In this document: positions 27,704 to 37,667 of the stretch, one piece after another | How positions within the stretch are numbered: the first letter of the stretch is position 1 | Layout: every line of letters begins with the position of its first letter | From: a bacterium | GTDB taxonomy: Bacteria; Hinthialibacterota; Hinthialibacteria; OLB16 | Assembly: GCA_022072055.1 (NCBI GenBank) | Contig: JAJVIK010000023.1 | Span: 88,324 to 152,323 of the forward strand | Reading direction: 5' to 3' | Length of the DNA stretch: 64,000 bases | Made by a program: the position numbers and the translations under genes | Notes under the pieces: generated by a model | What the model saw: only the letters and a program-made list of their open reading frames with translations | The model's database searches: none | Told to the model about the DNA's origin: nothing

Positions 27704-28576
27704 ATGAGCTCCCTTCGGAATCGTCCCATTGACCTTCTGACCACTCCAAGTCGGGTCTATGAAGAGCTCGCCGCCCTGGGGCAGACCCCGAAACAACACC
27801 TGGGCCAGAGTTTTCTGCTGGACCGTCAACTGCTGGACTCCTTCGCGCGCGACCTGGGAATTGGGGAAGGGGACAGGGTGGTCGAGATCGGGCCGGGGCT
27901 GGGCCACCTGACAAGAGCTCTCCTGGATGCCGGAGCCGAGGTTCTCGCCGTGGAGAAGGACCCGGTGTTGGGCGAGACTCTTTTCGCGCGGTTGGGAAGC
28001 CCAGACCGGCTGACTCCACGGACAGGTGACATCCTGGAACTTGGGCGCGAGGACCTGGAGACTTGGTCGCGGGGCGGCGAGGTCGTTCCGTGCGGCAACC
28101 TGCCCTACTACTGCTCCAGCCAGATTCTCGCGCGCTTCTTTGAATCCTGGTGGGGCCTTTGGAAGCGAGCCGGGATTCTCTTGCAGGAGGAGGTCGCGGA
28201 TCGTTTGGTCGCGCGTCCCTCCACCCCGGCCTATGGTCGTCTTTCCATCCTGACGCAACTCTTTGCGACACCGAAAAAGGCGCGCAAGGTCCGCGCGCAC
28301 CTCTTCGTCCCGCGCCCTGAAGTGATATCCGCCTGGTGCACACTCATCGTCAAATCACCCCCCGAGGGGGTCACGCCCGAGGCGGTCTCCCGCCTTACCG
28401 CGATCTGCTTCGGGGAGCGGCGGAAGACGTTGGCGAACAATTTGGCGCGGGTGTGGGGAAGGGAGCCGACTCGCGAAGTTCTCGAGCGGGCCGGCATCTC
28501 AGGAGCCAAACGGGCGGAGGAACTTAGACTGGAGGAGTTTGTGCGTCTATCCATCAACGCTCCAACGTACGAGTGA
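27704..28576 (+). CDS. rsmA: 16S rRNA (adenine1518/1519-N6)-dimethyltransferase RsmA/KsgA
   Basis: 290 residues from ATG 27704; a TTG at 27656 would lengthen it but overlaps rnhA. It dimethylates two adenines near the 3' end of 16S rRNA during 30S assembly. Motifs: PKQHLGQSFLLDRQLLD at the start, VEIGPGLGHLTRALLDAG (SAM binding), VEKD, and NLPYYCSSQIL in which NLPY is the target-adenine motif. Convergent with the restriction enzyme gene, with 6 bases between stop codons. Confidence 0.94.
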   Translation: MSSLRNRPIDLLTTPSRVYEELAALGQTPKQHLGQSFLLDRQLLDSFARDLGIGEGDRVVEIGPGLGHLTRALLDAGAEVLAVEKDPVLGETLFARLGSPDRLTPRTGDILELGREDLETWSRGGEVVPCGNLPYYCSSQILARFFESWWGLWKRAGILLQEEVADRLVARPSTPAYGRLSILTQLFATPKKARKVRAHLFVPRPEVISAWCTLIVKSPPEGVTPEAVSRLTAICFGERRKTLANNLARVWGREPTREVLERAGISGAKRAEELRLEEFVRLSINAPTYE

Positions 28577-28582
28577 GCGTTC

Positions 28583-31384
28583 TCACAAACGCCCGGTGGG
28601 TGATGCTCTCCTTTTGCGCCGCCCCCCTTCTTGGGTGGGAAGCAGCGGGGTTGTGAGTTGCTGGTAGAGGGCAAACAGATACTCGACCCGCGAGCGCTCG
28701 CCGTTAAAGGGAGCGGAGCGATAGCACCGGTCCACCGCGCGGTCGAGACGTTTGTGGGCGTCGCGGAGGGGTTTGGGCATGGTCTCGGGATCATAGAGGT
28801 CCGCAAGGGTGTTCCCCTTGAATTGTGCGCGGACATCCAGCACGCGCTGCGCCGCCTTCTCGACATCCGCCACTTGCTTCGGAGTCGGGTCTTGCGGCCA
28901 GGGAAAATTGTTGTAGACCAGCTTGGCCGAGTAGCGAAAATCAGACTTGAGTCGTCCACAAACCTGACGAGTCCAAGCCATGTGCATGGCGCTGGTGAGG
29001 ACCCCGAAATGGTATTGGGTGGCGCCGGGGATTAGGAGAGCCAAGTTGCTGGCAATGGTGTTTCTCCGCATGAAGGCCATCGGGATGATGTCCCGGCGTT
29101 CGGAGGACACAGAGGGAATGAAGAGGTAGGGTCGCTCCGGGTGGCTGACAAAGGCGAAGCGTGCCGGTGTTCCCGCCAACTCGCGCGTGGCGGGGCGCTT
29201 GCTCGCAAGGCGGAACGCTTTGACCGCCTTAAGGCGCGCCATCACCGCCGGCATTTGTCGGAGCTCCTTTGGCGAAGCATCTTGGAGCCATAGACAGTAC
29301 CGGGGAATCCCGTTGATGAACTCATCGGATCCGAGATAGGGGCGCACAAACGGAGCCGCTTGGGGGCATTCCTTTAGAAGCGCCTTGCGTTCTTCCTTGC
29401 TGAGTATGAGGTGGCCCCCATCAATGGGTTGATTCCCAAAGCGAATCTCCGGAACCTTGCAGAGCGGAGTGGACCGGTTGGTGACTGCCAAGTCCGGACC
29501 GGCCACGAGATACGGCCCGATGTTGGTCGCGGCCACCGGGATCGGCTCGCCATTTGCCTTGGAATAGTCATAAATGACCTTATCCGCGCGGTCGAAGGCC
29601 CCGAAGCCGATGATGACCACATGTACATGCGCCTTGCCGCGCGCCTCGCTCATCCAACTGAACGTGCGGTGCGCGAAATGGATCTTGATCCCGCGGCGAA
29701 ACAGCTCCGGCCAGAGGACCCCCACCTGCTCCCCTTGCGTGATGGAGTTGGTCGAGACAAAGGCCGCGCGGATTTCGGTCCCGTGGAGGTACTCGGAGGC
29801 CCGCAGGTACCATCCGCTAACATAATCCAGGAGTCCCGCGTTCTTGATCTCCTTGCATACAAGACCCAAGTCGTCGCGTTGCGCCTCGGTCTGGAACTTG
29901 CCTCCCACAAACGGCGGGTTCCCCATCACATAGCTGCACATCGCGGCGGGAAGCACTTCGTTCCAATCGATCCGGAGGGCGTTGCCGATCACAATCTTCG
30001 CGCTCTTCTTGAGCGGCAGACGAAGCACCGGCGAGCCAAAGACCTCCCCCACACGCTCGTTCATCTGGTGGTCGATCAGCCACATCGCCACCTCGGCGAT
30101 CCGCGCGGGCCACTCCTCGATCTCAATCCCGTACATCTGGTCCACATCCACCTTGAGTAGGGTGTCGAGGACCAGACGTTCCTGATGATGGTTGCCGTTG
30201 TAGAGCGCCCTGAGGACCTCCAGTTCAAGCAGGCGCAGTTCCCGGTATGCCACCACCAGGAAGTTTCCGCAGCCACAGGCCGGATCGAGGAACCGGAGCG
30301 AGGCGAGCCTTTCATGGAAGGCTTTGAGCCTTCGCTCACTACTTCCGCAACGCGCCAATTCGGTCTTGAGGTTGTCCAAGAACAGACTCCGGACCAGCTT
30401 CAGAATGTCCCGTTCGCTGGTGTAATGCGCGCCGATCTGGCGACGTTTCCGCCTGCCCTCCTCGGTGGCCATGATCGACTGGAAGAGCGAACCGAAAACC
30501 GCCGGACTGATCCGCGCCCAGTTGAAGTCGCAGCACTTGACCAGCGCGGCGCGCATCTCGGCGTTGAACTCGGCGAACCCGAGTTCCTCGTGAAACAACT
30601 CGCCGTTGACATAAGGGAGCTCCCGGAGCTCCTCCGGAAGCATCGGCGAACGCTCGATCTCCTCGGTGTCCAGCACGCTGAACAAGCGCGCGAGCAACGG
30701 CCCGAGGTCGCTTCCATCCGAGCGCGTGGATTTAACTAAAGTCTTGAAGGAGTCCAGCTCGAAAATGCCGGTGTCATCCGCAAAGAGGCAGAACAGCACT
30801 CGGACCAGGAAGCGCTCCAATCTGTGTCCGGAGTACCCGCCGCGCTCAAGCGCGTCATGGAGCTCTCCCAGGATTTCCACCGCGCGGATGTTGACCGGAT
30901 CCTCAGGGTCCACCGGCTGGACCTGGTAGCCGGACAAGAATCCGAAATGGCGGATGTTCTCGTGGAGTTTGGCTGTGGGGAACGAAGCGATGGGGATGGA
31001 TGAATCTTCGGATTCGAGGTCGTACAGCACAATTCGGGCAAAATCGGAGACCACGATGTAACGGGGAGCCTCGTCGATTCTCCCCTCGCGCGTGAGCGAC
31101 TGGACATAGTCGAAGGCCTGAGAAGCGGCCTTGGAGAGGTCCGCGTCCAACGACTTGTGTTCGCCGAGCATCACCCCGCTGTAGAAGACGTCGATGCGGT
31201 CGTAAGTTCCCTTGAGGTTCCGAACCTTTTCCTCGAAGCTCGCCACGCTTCGCCTGCGAATGCCGAAGACCCCGAAGAACTCGGTCCAGAAACTCTGCGC
31301 CTCCGCGCGCTCGCTGGACACCTCCCGCCACTCCGCCGCGAAGGCCGTGGCGTTCTGACGTATCTCGGAAAGCGTCAGCCTCAT
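28583..31384 (-). CDS. MmeI-like type IIL restriction-modification enzyme (single chain)
   Basis: 933 residues from ATG 31384 with GGGGAG ahead. Layout matches MmeI (919 residues): an N-terminal nuclease with Asp65, nine residues, then Glu75-x-Lys77 (DVFYSGVMLGEHK), the same D-x9-ExK spacing as MmeI; a helical linker; a gamma-class N6-adenine methyltransferase with DPACGCGNFL (367 on) and NPPF (489-492); then a target-recognition domain from about 640 to 880. One protein both cuts and protects DNA, normally methylating one strand only. No separate methylase or specificity gene is nearby. Recognition sequence not readable here. Likely mobile defence gene. Confidence 0.88.
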   Translation of the reverse strand: MRLTLSEIRQNATAFAAEWREVSSERAEAQSFWTEFFGVFGIRRRSVASFEEKVRNLKGTYDRIDVFYSGVMLGEHKSLDADLSKAASQAFDYVQSLTREGRIDEAPRYIVVSDFARIVLYDLESEDSSIPIASFPTAKLHENIRHFGFLSGYQVQPVDPEDPVNIRAVEILGELHDALERGGYSGHRLERFLVRVLFCLFADDTGIFELDSFKTLVKSTRSDGSDLGPLLARLFSVLDTEEIERSPMLPEELRELPYVNGELFHEELGFAEFNAEMRAALVKCCDFNWARISPAVFGSLFQSIMATEEGRRKRRQIGAHYTSERDILKLVRSLFLDNLKTELARCGSSERRLKAFHERLASLRFLDPACGCGNFLVVAYRELRLLELEVLRALYNGNHHQERLVLDTLLKVDVDQMYGIEIEEWPARIAEVAMWLIDHQMNERVGEVFGSPVLRLPLKKSAKIVIGNALRIDWNEVLPAAMCSYVMGNPPFVGGKFQTEAQRDDLGLVCKEIKNAGLLDYVSGWYLRASEYLHGTEIRAAFVSTNSITQGEQVGVLWPELFRRGIKIHFAHRTFSWMSEARGKAHVHVVIIGFGAFDRADKVIYDYSKANGEPIPVAATNIGPYLVAGPDLAVTNRSTPLCKVPEIRFGNQPIDGGHLILSKEERKALLKECPQAAPFVRPYLGSDEFINGIPRYCLWLQDASPKELRQMPAVMARLKAVKAFRLASKRPATRELAGTPARFAFVSHPERPYLFIPSVSSERRDIIPMAFMRRNTIASNLALLIPGATQYHFGVLTSAMHMAWTRQVCGRLKSDFRYSAKLVYNNFPWPQDPTPKQVADVEKAAQRVLDVRAQFKGNTLADLYDPETMPKPLRDAHKRLDRAVDRCYRSAPFNGERSRVEYLFALYQQLTTPLLPTQEGGRRKRRASPTGRL

Positions 31385-31507
31385 GGAATCTCCCCAACAG
31401 GTCCCCGAAAACCCGGCATTGAAAGAGGATACCCTCAATCGATCCCGTCAGGAACCTGCCAATCGACTTGAACTGCCCTGGATGGGACCCCGGTGAACCG
31501 GCGCATA

Positions 31508-31537
31508 TTGACGCCGTGCGAAGCGAAAAAGTATAAT
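31508..31537 (+). promoter_or_regulatory. Strong predicted sigma-70 promoter for gap
   Basis: TTGACG (31508-31513), an 18-base spacer and a perfect TATAAT (31532-31537), in the 294-base divergent gap between the restriction enzyme gene and gap. Transcription would start near 31544, leaving a leader of about 135 bases; AGGAGGAATTC lies just before the gap ATG. This is among the best promoters in the window, as expected for a central glycolytic operon. Confidence 0.65.
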
Positions 31538-31666
31538 TCTACTCTATTTGTTGGTTCCTGAACCTCGGCAGCGCTCCCGCCCCATCCGGCGTGGTCGGCC
31601 CGGTGTCACTTCAGGCAGTCGCGAAATCTCCGGTCCCCTCTCACCGAGCGGGGAACCGAATTCTAG

Positions 31667-32695
<1,029 letters not shown>

Positions 32696-32736
32696 GAGGC
32701 GAGTGAGCCGGCCCCGCGCTCGACCGGACCATTCCC

Positions 32737-33351
32737 ATGGAAAGGCGGCGGCACTGGGAGAACATCTACACAACCAAACAGCCCGATCAGGTCAGCTGGC
32801 ACCAGTCGAGTCCTCGGGTGTCCCTCGATCTGATTGGGCGCATGGGTTTGGGTTGTGAGGCACAGGTGATTGATGTCGGGGGCGGCGCCTCCACACTGGT
32901 GGATGCGCTCCTCGGGAGAGGGTTTTCGAGGATGACCGTCCTGGACATATCCGCCGCGGCGCTTGACTGCTCGAGGAAGCGGCTGGGTCCCCTTGGCGAA
33001 AGAGTGACATGGGTCCAGGGGGACATCACGGACGTCAGCCTGCCGAAGGGTGGGTTTGACCTGTGGCATGATCGCGCGGTGTTCCATTTCCTGACCGATC
33101 CCGCGGATCGACGCAAGTATGTCAAAGTGCTGAAGGACTCGGTATGCCCGGGAGGGCATGTTCTCATTTCGACATTTGCGACGGACGGTCCGCTACGATG
33201 CAGCGGACTGGAAGTTGTCAGGTACAGCCCGGAATCGCTGTGGAGCGAGTTGGGTTCCGAGGTGGAACTGGTTGAAACCGAATGGGAGGCGCATCAGACC
33301 CCATTTGGCACAACCCAGAGTTTTGTCTACTGTCATTTTCGGAGGAAATAG
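32737..33351 (+). CDS. Class I SAM-dependent methyltransferase
   Basis: 204 residues. The SAM-binding core is EAQVIDVGGGASTLVDALL (motif I) followed by MTVLDISAAALD (acidic motif II) and WVQGDITDV. The N-terminal RRRHWENIYTTKQPDQVSWHQ resembles methyltransferases labelled UbiE-like, thiol or tellurite-type. The substrate is unknown. It sits between gap and pgk, an odd place for a methyltransferase, and has a slightly lower GC content than its neighbours. Confidence 0.85.
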   Translation: MERRRHWENIYTTKQPDQVSWHQSSPRVSLDLIGRMGLGCEAQVIDVGGGASTLVDALLGRGFSRMTVLDISAAALDCSRKRLGPLGERVTWVQGDITDVSLPKGGFDLWHDRAVFHFLTDPADRRKYVKVLKDSVCPGGHVLISTFATDGPLRCSGLEVVRYSPESLWSELGSEVELVETEWEAHQTPFGTTQSFVYCHFRRK

Positions 33352-33401
33352 CGGCCCTCCGAAGAAAGCGATGAGAGAGCCCCATTGGGGGGAACAAGAA
33401 C

Positions 33402-34601
33402 ATGAAAAAGAAAACCATCCGCGATGTCTCGTTCAAAGGCAAACGCGCTCTCGTGCGCGTGGATTTCAATGTTCCGCTCAAGGGCGGCGCGGTTGCGGAC
33501 GACACCCGCATCCGCGCCGCGCTGCCGACCCTCAACCACATCCTGGAGGATGGAGGCTCGCTTGTCTTGATGTCCCACTTGGGGCGCCCGGATGGGCAGC
33601 GGGATCCGGCCGCGAGCCTCCGCCCGGTGGCCGCCGAGCTCTCCAAGCTCATCGGGAGACCGGTTCGGTTCTCCGAGGATTGCGTGGGAGAGGAGACCCG
33701 AAAACAGGTGAACGCGCTCAAGCCGGGAGAAATCCTGCTGCTCGAGAATGTCCGCTTTCACAAGGCGGAGACCTCCAAGGACAAGGCGGTCTGCGCCGAG
33801 TTCGCCAAACAGTTGTCCGAGTGGGGCGACCTGTTTGTCAATGACGCCTTCGGCTCCGCGCATCGCCCGCACGCCTCGGTCTCGGGGGTGACCGAGTTTC
33901 TCCAACCAGCCGTGGCCGGGTTTCTCCTGGAAAAGGAAATCGAGTACCTGGTCAACAAGACCGCAAAGCCCGAGCGGCCCTTTGTCGCGATCCTGGGAGG
34001 CGCCAAGGTCTCGGACAAGATCGGCGTGATCCAGAGCCTGCTCAAGCGGGTGGACACCCTCCTGATCGGCGGCGCGATGGCCTACACCCTGCTCAAGAGC
34101 AAGGGGATCAAGGTGGGCAGCTCGCGGGTGGAGGATGACAAGCTCGACCTGGCCTCGGAGATCCTGATCGACGCCGAAGAGTCCCGTTCCTGCGAGCTGC
34201 TTCTGCCCAAGGACCATGTTGTGGCGGAGAAATGCGAGGCGGGCGCGCCCCACGAGGTGGCCCGGATCGAGATTCCGGATGGCAAGATGGGCCTTGACAT
34301 CGGGCCGGAAACCACGAAAACCTACTGTGATCGGATTGCTTCGGCGAAAACCGTGCTTTGGAACGGGCCGATGGGGGTGTTCGAGATGCCCCCCTTCGAT
34401 GCCGGAACGCGGGCCGTGGCGGATGCCATCGCGGCCTCGGACTCCGTCAGCATTATCGGCGGCGGGGACTCGGTGGCCGCCATCCAACAGTTTGAGTTGG
34501 CCGATCAGGTGGCCCACATCTCAACCGGAGGCGGCGCCTCCCTGGAACTTCTTGAAGGAAAGGTCCTTCCCGGGCTTTCGTCTCTGACCGACCGGGACTG
34601 A
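33402..34601 (+). CDS. pgk: Phosphoglycerate kinase
   Basis: 399 residues, usual length. It transfers phosphate from 1,3-bisphosphoglycerate to ADP. Motifs: [59 protein letters not shown] and the C-terminal [10 protein letters not shown]. Lies 6 bases ahead of secG. The gap-pgk-secG order is common in bacteria, with tpiA often between pgk and secG; tpiA is absent here. Confidence 0.97.
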   Translation: MKKKTIRDVSFKGKRALVRVDFNVPLKGGAVADDTRIRAALPTLNHILEDGGSLVLMSHLGRPDGQRDPAASLRPVAAELSKLIGRPVRFSEDCVGEETRKQVNALKPGEILLLENVRFHKAETSKDKAVCAEFAKQLSEWGDLFVNDAFGSAHRPHASVSGVTEFLQPAVAGFLLEKEIEYLVNKTAKPERPFVAILGGAKVSDKIGVIQSLLKRVDTLLIGGAMAYTLLKSKGIKVGSSRVEDDKLDLASEILIDAEESRSCELLLPKDHVVAEKCEAGAPHEVARIEIPDGKMGLDIGPETTKTYCDRIASAKTVLWNGPMGVFEMPPFDAGTRAVADAIAASDSVSIIGGGDSVAAIQQFELADQVAHISTGGGASLELLEGKVLPGLSSLTDRD

Positions 34602-34607
34602 TGAACC

Positions 34608-35048
34608 ATGCAGATTCTTCTCTCGCTGATCTTCTGGGCGATTTGCATTCTTCTCATCATCGTGGTGCTGGTCCAGCGCGCGCGCGGCGGCGGCCTTGCG
34701 GGCGCCTTCGGGATGGGAGGGAGCGACACCTTCCTGGGGGCCATCCAGAACAAAGAGATTGTCCGCTGGACCACTTGGCTCGCCATTGCCTTCATTCTGC
34801 TGGCCGTGGTGCGCGACTTTATCCCTCCGGCGCGCAGGGGCGCGGATGTCTCCACGGTGAGTGTGGATGCCCCGCTTGCCCCGCAAGGTGGAACCGCCGA
34901 GCAGTCCGGCGGCGCGGCCACTGGGGGAACGAGCCCCGGCGGCGAGGGCGCTGGAGCAAGCGCTCCTTCGATTGAGCGGGATGAAGCCATTCCCTCGGGA
35001 GGGGAAGCTCCGCCGGCGGCCCCCAGCTCTTCCGGAGGTGGCCAGTAA
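34608..35048 (+). CDS. secG: Preprotein translocase subunit SecG
   Basis: 146 residues. SecG assists SecYEG export at the inner membrane. Two membrane helices: LLSLIFWAICILLIIVVLVQ, followed by the family loop RARGGGLAGAFGMGGSDTFL, then TTWLAIAFILLAVV. The C-terminal ~70 residues are a long low-complexity tail rich in Gly, Ala, Ser and Pro, much longer than E. coli SecG's (110 residues in all). The tail is probably disordered. Confidence 0.92.
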   Translation: MQILLSLIFWAICILLIIVVLVQRARGGGLAGAFGMGGSDTFLGAIQNKEIVRWTTWLAIAFILLAVVRDFIPPARRGADVSTVSVDAPLAPQGGTAEQSGGAATGGTSPGGEGAGASAPSIERDEAIPSGGEAPPAAPSSSGGGQ

Positions 35049-35063
35049 GGCCCCACTTCCGGC

Positions 35064-36332
35064 GTGATTCGCCCGAAGCAGTCCCCCTTGCTTCCATTCC
35101 ACAGGGAGACCCTTCCCTGTGGAGCCACTCTCCTGCTCAAGGAGAACCACTCCGTTCCACTCGCGGCGGTTGACTTGTGGGTGGCCGCCGGAGCGGCCCT
35201 TGAGCGAGAGGACGAGGGTGGGATCTCCCATTTCCTCGAGCACCTGTTTTTCAAGGGCACCCCGACCCGCCCGGTGGGAGTCATGGATCGCCAGGTCAAG
35301 GCGCTCGGCGGGTACAACAACGCCGCCACCTCCTACGACTTCACCCACTATTATGTGGTTCTCCCCTCCGAGCATGTGAATCTGGCTCTGGAGATTCTCA
35401 CCGATGCTCTCCTCAACATGTCGTTGCCGACCGAGGAGATCGAGCGCGAACGGCACGTAATCCTCGAGGAGATCGCGCGCAAGGATGACTCTCCGCTCGG
35501 GAAGCTCTATGACGAGTTCCTCAAACTGGCCTTTGCCGGAACCCCCTATGAGCGCCCGATTCTGGGGACCCCCGAGAGTCTCGCCGGGATCGACCGGGAC
35601 CGATTCGTGGACTATCGGAATCGTTTCTATGGTCCCGGGAACCTCCATGTGGCCGTGGCCGGGGACATTCACCCGAAGAGCGTTTCGGATCGCCTGGCGG
35701 AACTGCTTGGGGATCTTTCGCCGTCCGAGCCCTCCAGACCCGAATCGTTGGATGGCGCCGAGGAACTGAAGCGCGCGGAGTTTGAGATCGCCAAGGATGT
35801 CCAGCAAACTTACCTCTGTCTTGGGGTCCGCACCCCGGCGGTCCTCGGAACCCCCGAGGAGATCGGTCTTGACCTGATTGCCGCTCTGCTTGGGGAGGGG
35901 CGCAGCAGCCGTTTGGTCTATCGCCTGATGGAGCGCGAGGGGCTTTGCTCCAGCGTTTCGGCCTTTGCCTGGACACTGGACCGGATCGGCCTCTTTGGAG
36001 TGGAGGCGTGCTACCAAGGCGAGGATGAGCATGAAGTCCTGAGCATCCTGGAGGAGGAGTTTCAACGGGTCCGGACCGAAGCGATCCCCGATGAGGAGAT
36101 CGAAAAGGCAAAGACCCAGCTGCTGACCGGGCATGCCCTGGGGCTTGAGAAGAATTCCTCCATGGCGGGGGTGCTCGGAAGGAATTCGATGACCGACCGT
36201 TTGGAGGAGGTGGTGGCTTACGAGGAGCGAGTGCGGTCTCTATCCGGGGAGGAAGCCCAAGAGATCGTCAACCGTCTTTGCCCCCCGGATGGGTTTGTGA
36301 CCGGGTATGTTCGTCCGGAGAAGACCCGATGA
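35064..36332 (+). CDS. M16 family zinc metallopeptidase, catalytic partner
   Basis: 422 residues from a GTG at 35064. The inverted zinc motif HFLEH (His56, Glu59, His60) is followed by KGTPTRPVGVMDRQVKALGG and the third zinc ligand region VILEEIARKDDSP. This is the active subunit of a PqqL/YmxG/MPP-like pair; the partner follows with a 4-base overlap. No signal peptide is visible, so it may act in the cytoplasm, unlike some periplasmic relatives. Substrates unknown, probably short or unfolded peptides. Confidence 0.92.
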   Translation: MIRPKQSPLLPFHRETLPCGATLLLKENHSVPLAAVDLWVAAGAALEREDEGGISHFLEHLFFKGTPTRPVGVMDRQVKALGGYNNAATSYDFTHYYVVLPSEHVNLALEILTDALLNMSLPTEEIERERHVILEEIARKDDSPLGKLYDEFLKLAFAGTPYERPILGTPESLAGIDRDRFVDYRNRFYGPGNLHVAVAGDIHPKSVSDRLAELLGDLSPSEPSRPESLDGAEELKRAEFEIAKDVQQTYLCLGVRTPAVLGTPEEIGLDLIAALLGEGRSSRLVYRLMEREGLCSSVSAFAWTLDRIGLFGVEACYQGEDEHEVLSILEEEFQRVRTEAIPDEEIEKAKTQLLTGHALGLEKNSSMAGVLGRNSMTDRLEEVVAYEERVRSLSGEEAQEIVNRLCPPDGFVTGYVRPEKTR

Positions 36333-37588
36333 GCGTGGCCGAGGCCTCCACGCGCTTGGTTTCGGAGACCCGGAACTATCCCCTTCCGCGAGCGGGTTCG
36401 CTTCTGTTCCGGGGCGGATGCCCGAACGACATTGTCTCGCTGGTGATCGCCGCGCCGATGGGGTCGCGCGAGGAGCCGCCGGAGAAGGCGGGCCTTTCCA
36501 CCCTCGCGCTGCGGATGCTCTCGCGGGGCGCCGCGCGCCATTCGGATTACGATTTGGCGGTGGCGCTCGAATCGATTGGGGCCTCAGTGGGGACCGATGT
36601 CCAAAAAGACCGCGCGTTTGTCACGGTCCAAACCACGACCCTCCAGTGGGAGCGAACCCTTGATCTCGCGCGCGAGATGCTGGTGGAACCGACCTTCCCG
36701 GAACAGGAGTTCGAGGTTGAGAAGGAGATTCTACGGAGCGAAATCCGCGAGGATCTGGATTCCCCATACACCGCCGCGTTTCGCCTCTTCCAGAAGACCA
36801 TCTTCGCGGGCCGTCCGTACGCGCACTCCGCCCAGGGAACCGAGGAGACCCTCGCCGGCATCCACCTCTCGGAAGCCCGCGACTACTACCGGAGGCGGTT
36901 TTCATCCGCCCCGCTTACCTTGGGGCTCGTCGGGAATGTCGATCCCGACCGGGCCCTCGCCGGGCTTTCTCGCTTGGTGGAGGACCTCCCCGATGGAGAG
37001 CCGTTTGAGACTCGGAACCCGGGCCCGCCCGCGGATACCGCTAAGGGGGTGGCGGTGCATGAACCGCGCGCGACCGAAGCAGAATGCCTGATCCAAGGTT
37101 TTCACGCTCCCGGATTTCGCGATCCGGACTACGCAACCTGGAAGGTCTTGGATTCGATCACCGGTGGATCGATGGACTCCCGCCTCTTCGCCGAGATTCG
37201 CGAAAAGCTCGGCTTGGTTTACCAGATCGGGTCGAGCTACCCCGCGCTGGAATGGTCCAGCTTTTTCGCCATCAGCCTGATCTCCACCCGCCAGAACCAT
37301 GATCGCATTCTGGGACAACTTGAAGTTGAGATCCGGAAACTGCGCGAGGTCCTCCCGGAAGAGGAGGAGCTCGCCCGCGCCAAGACTTATCTTAAGGGGA
37401 CCTTCTTGATGTCCCAGGAGCGCAATGCCGATCAGGCTCACCTGCTTGCGCGCTACCATTCGCTCGGTTTGGGGATTGATTTCATTGACCGTTACCCCCG
37501 CATGCTCGATGCCGTGACCGTCGAGCGAGTGCGTGAAGTGGCCGAGCAGTCGCTTCATTCCCCCGTTATCGCGGTGGTCGGACCCTAA
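36329..37588 (+). CDS. M16 family peptidase-like protein, non-catalytic partner
   Basis: 419 residues from ATG 36329 (ATGA overlap). Same fold as the upstream gene, but the HxxEH zinc site is missing: the matching region reads KAGLSTLALRMLSRGAARHS. It keeps the C-subunit signature MDSRLFAEIREKLGLVYQIG, with the Arg/Tyr pair that helps bind substrate in heterodimeric M16B enzymes. The two chains should form a clam-shaped heterodimer. Confidence 0.92.
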   Translation: MSVAEASTRLVSETRNYPLPRAGSLLFRGGCPNDIVSLVIAAPMGSREEPPEKAGLSTLALRMLSRGAARHSDYDLAVALESIGASVGTDVQKDRAFVTVQTTTLQWERTLDLAREMLVEPTFPEQEFEVEKEILRSEIREDLDSPYTAAFRLFQKTIFAGRPYAHSAQGTEETLAGIHLSEARDYYRRRFSSAPLTLGLVGNVDPDRALAGLSRLVEDLPDGEPFETRNPGPPADTAKGVAVHEPRATEAECLIQGFHAPGFRDPDYATWKVLDSITGGSMDSRLFAEIREKLGLVYQIGSSYPALEWSSFFAISLISTRQNHDRILGQLEVEIRKLREVLPEEEELARAKTYLKGTFLMSQERNADQAHLLARYHSLGLGIDFIDRYPRMLDAVTVERVREVAEQSLHSPVIAVVGP

Positions 37589-37667
37589 GCGGACCAATCC
37601 TCCAAAAATTTCGATTCCCTCCTTTGCCGGACAGCGCTAACATGAGGACATCCGAGGAGGATGCCGA

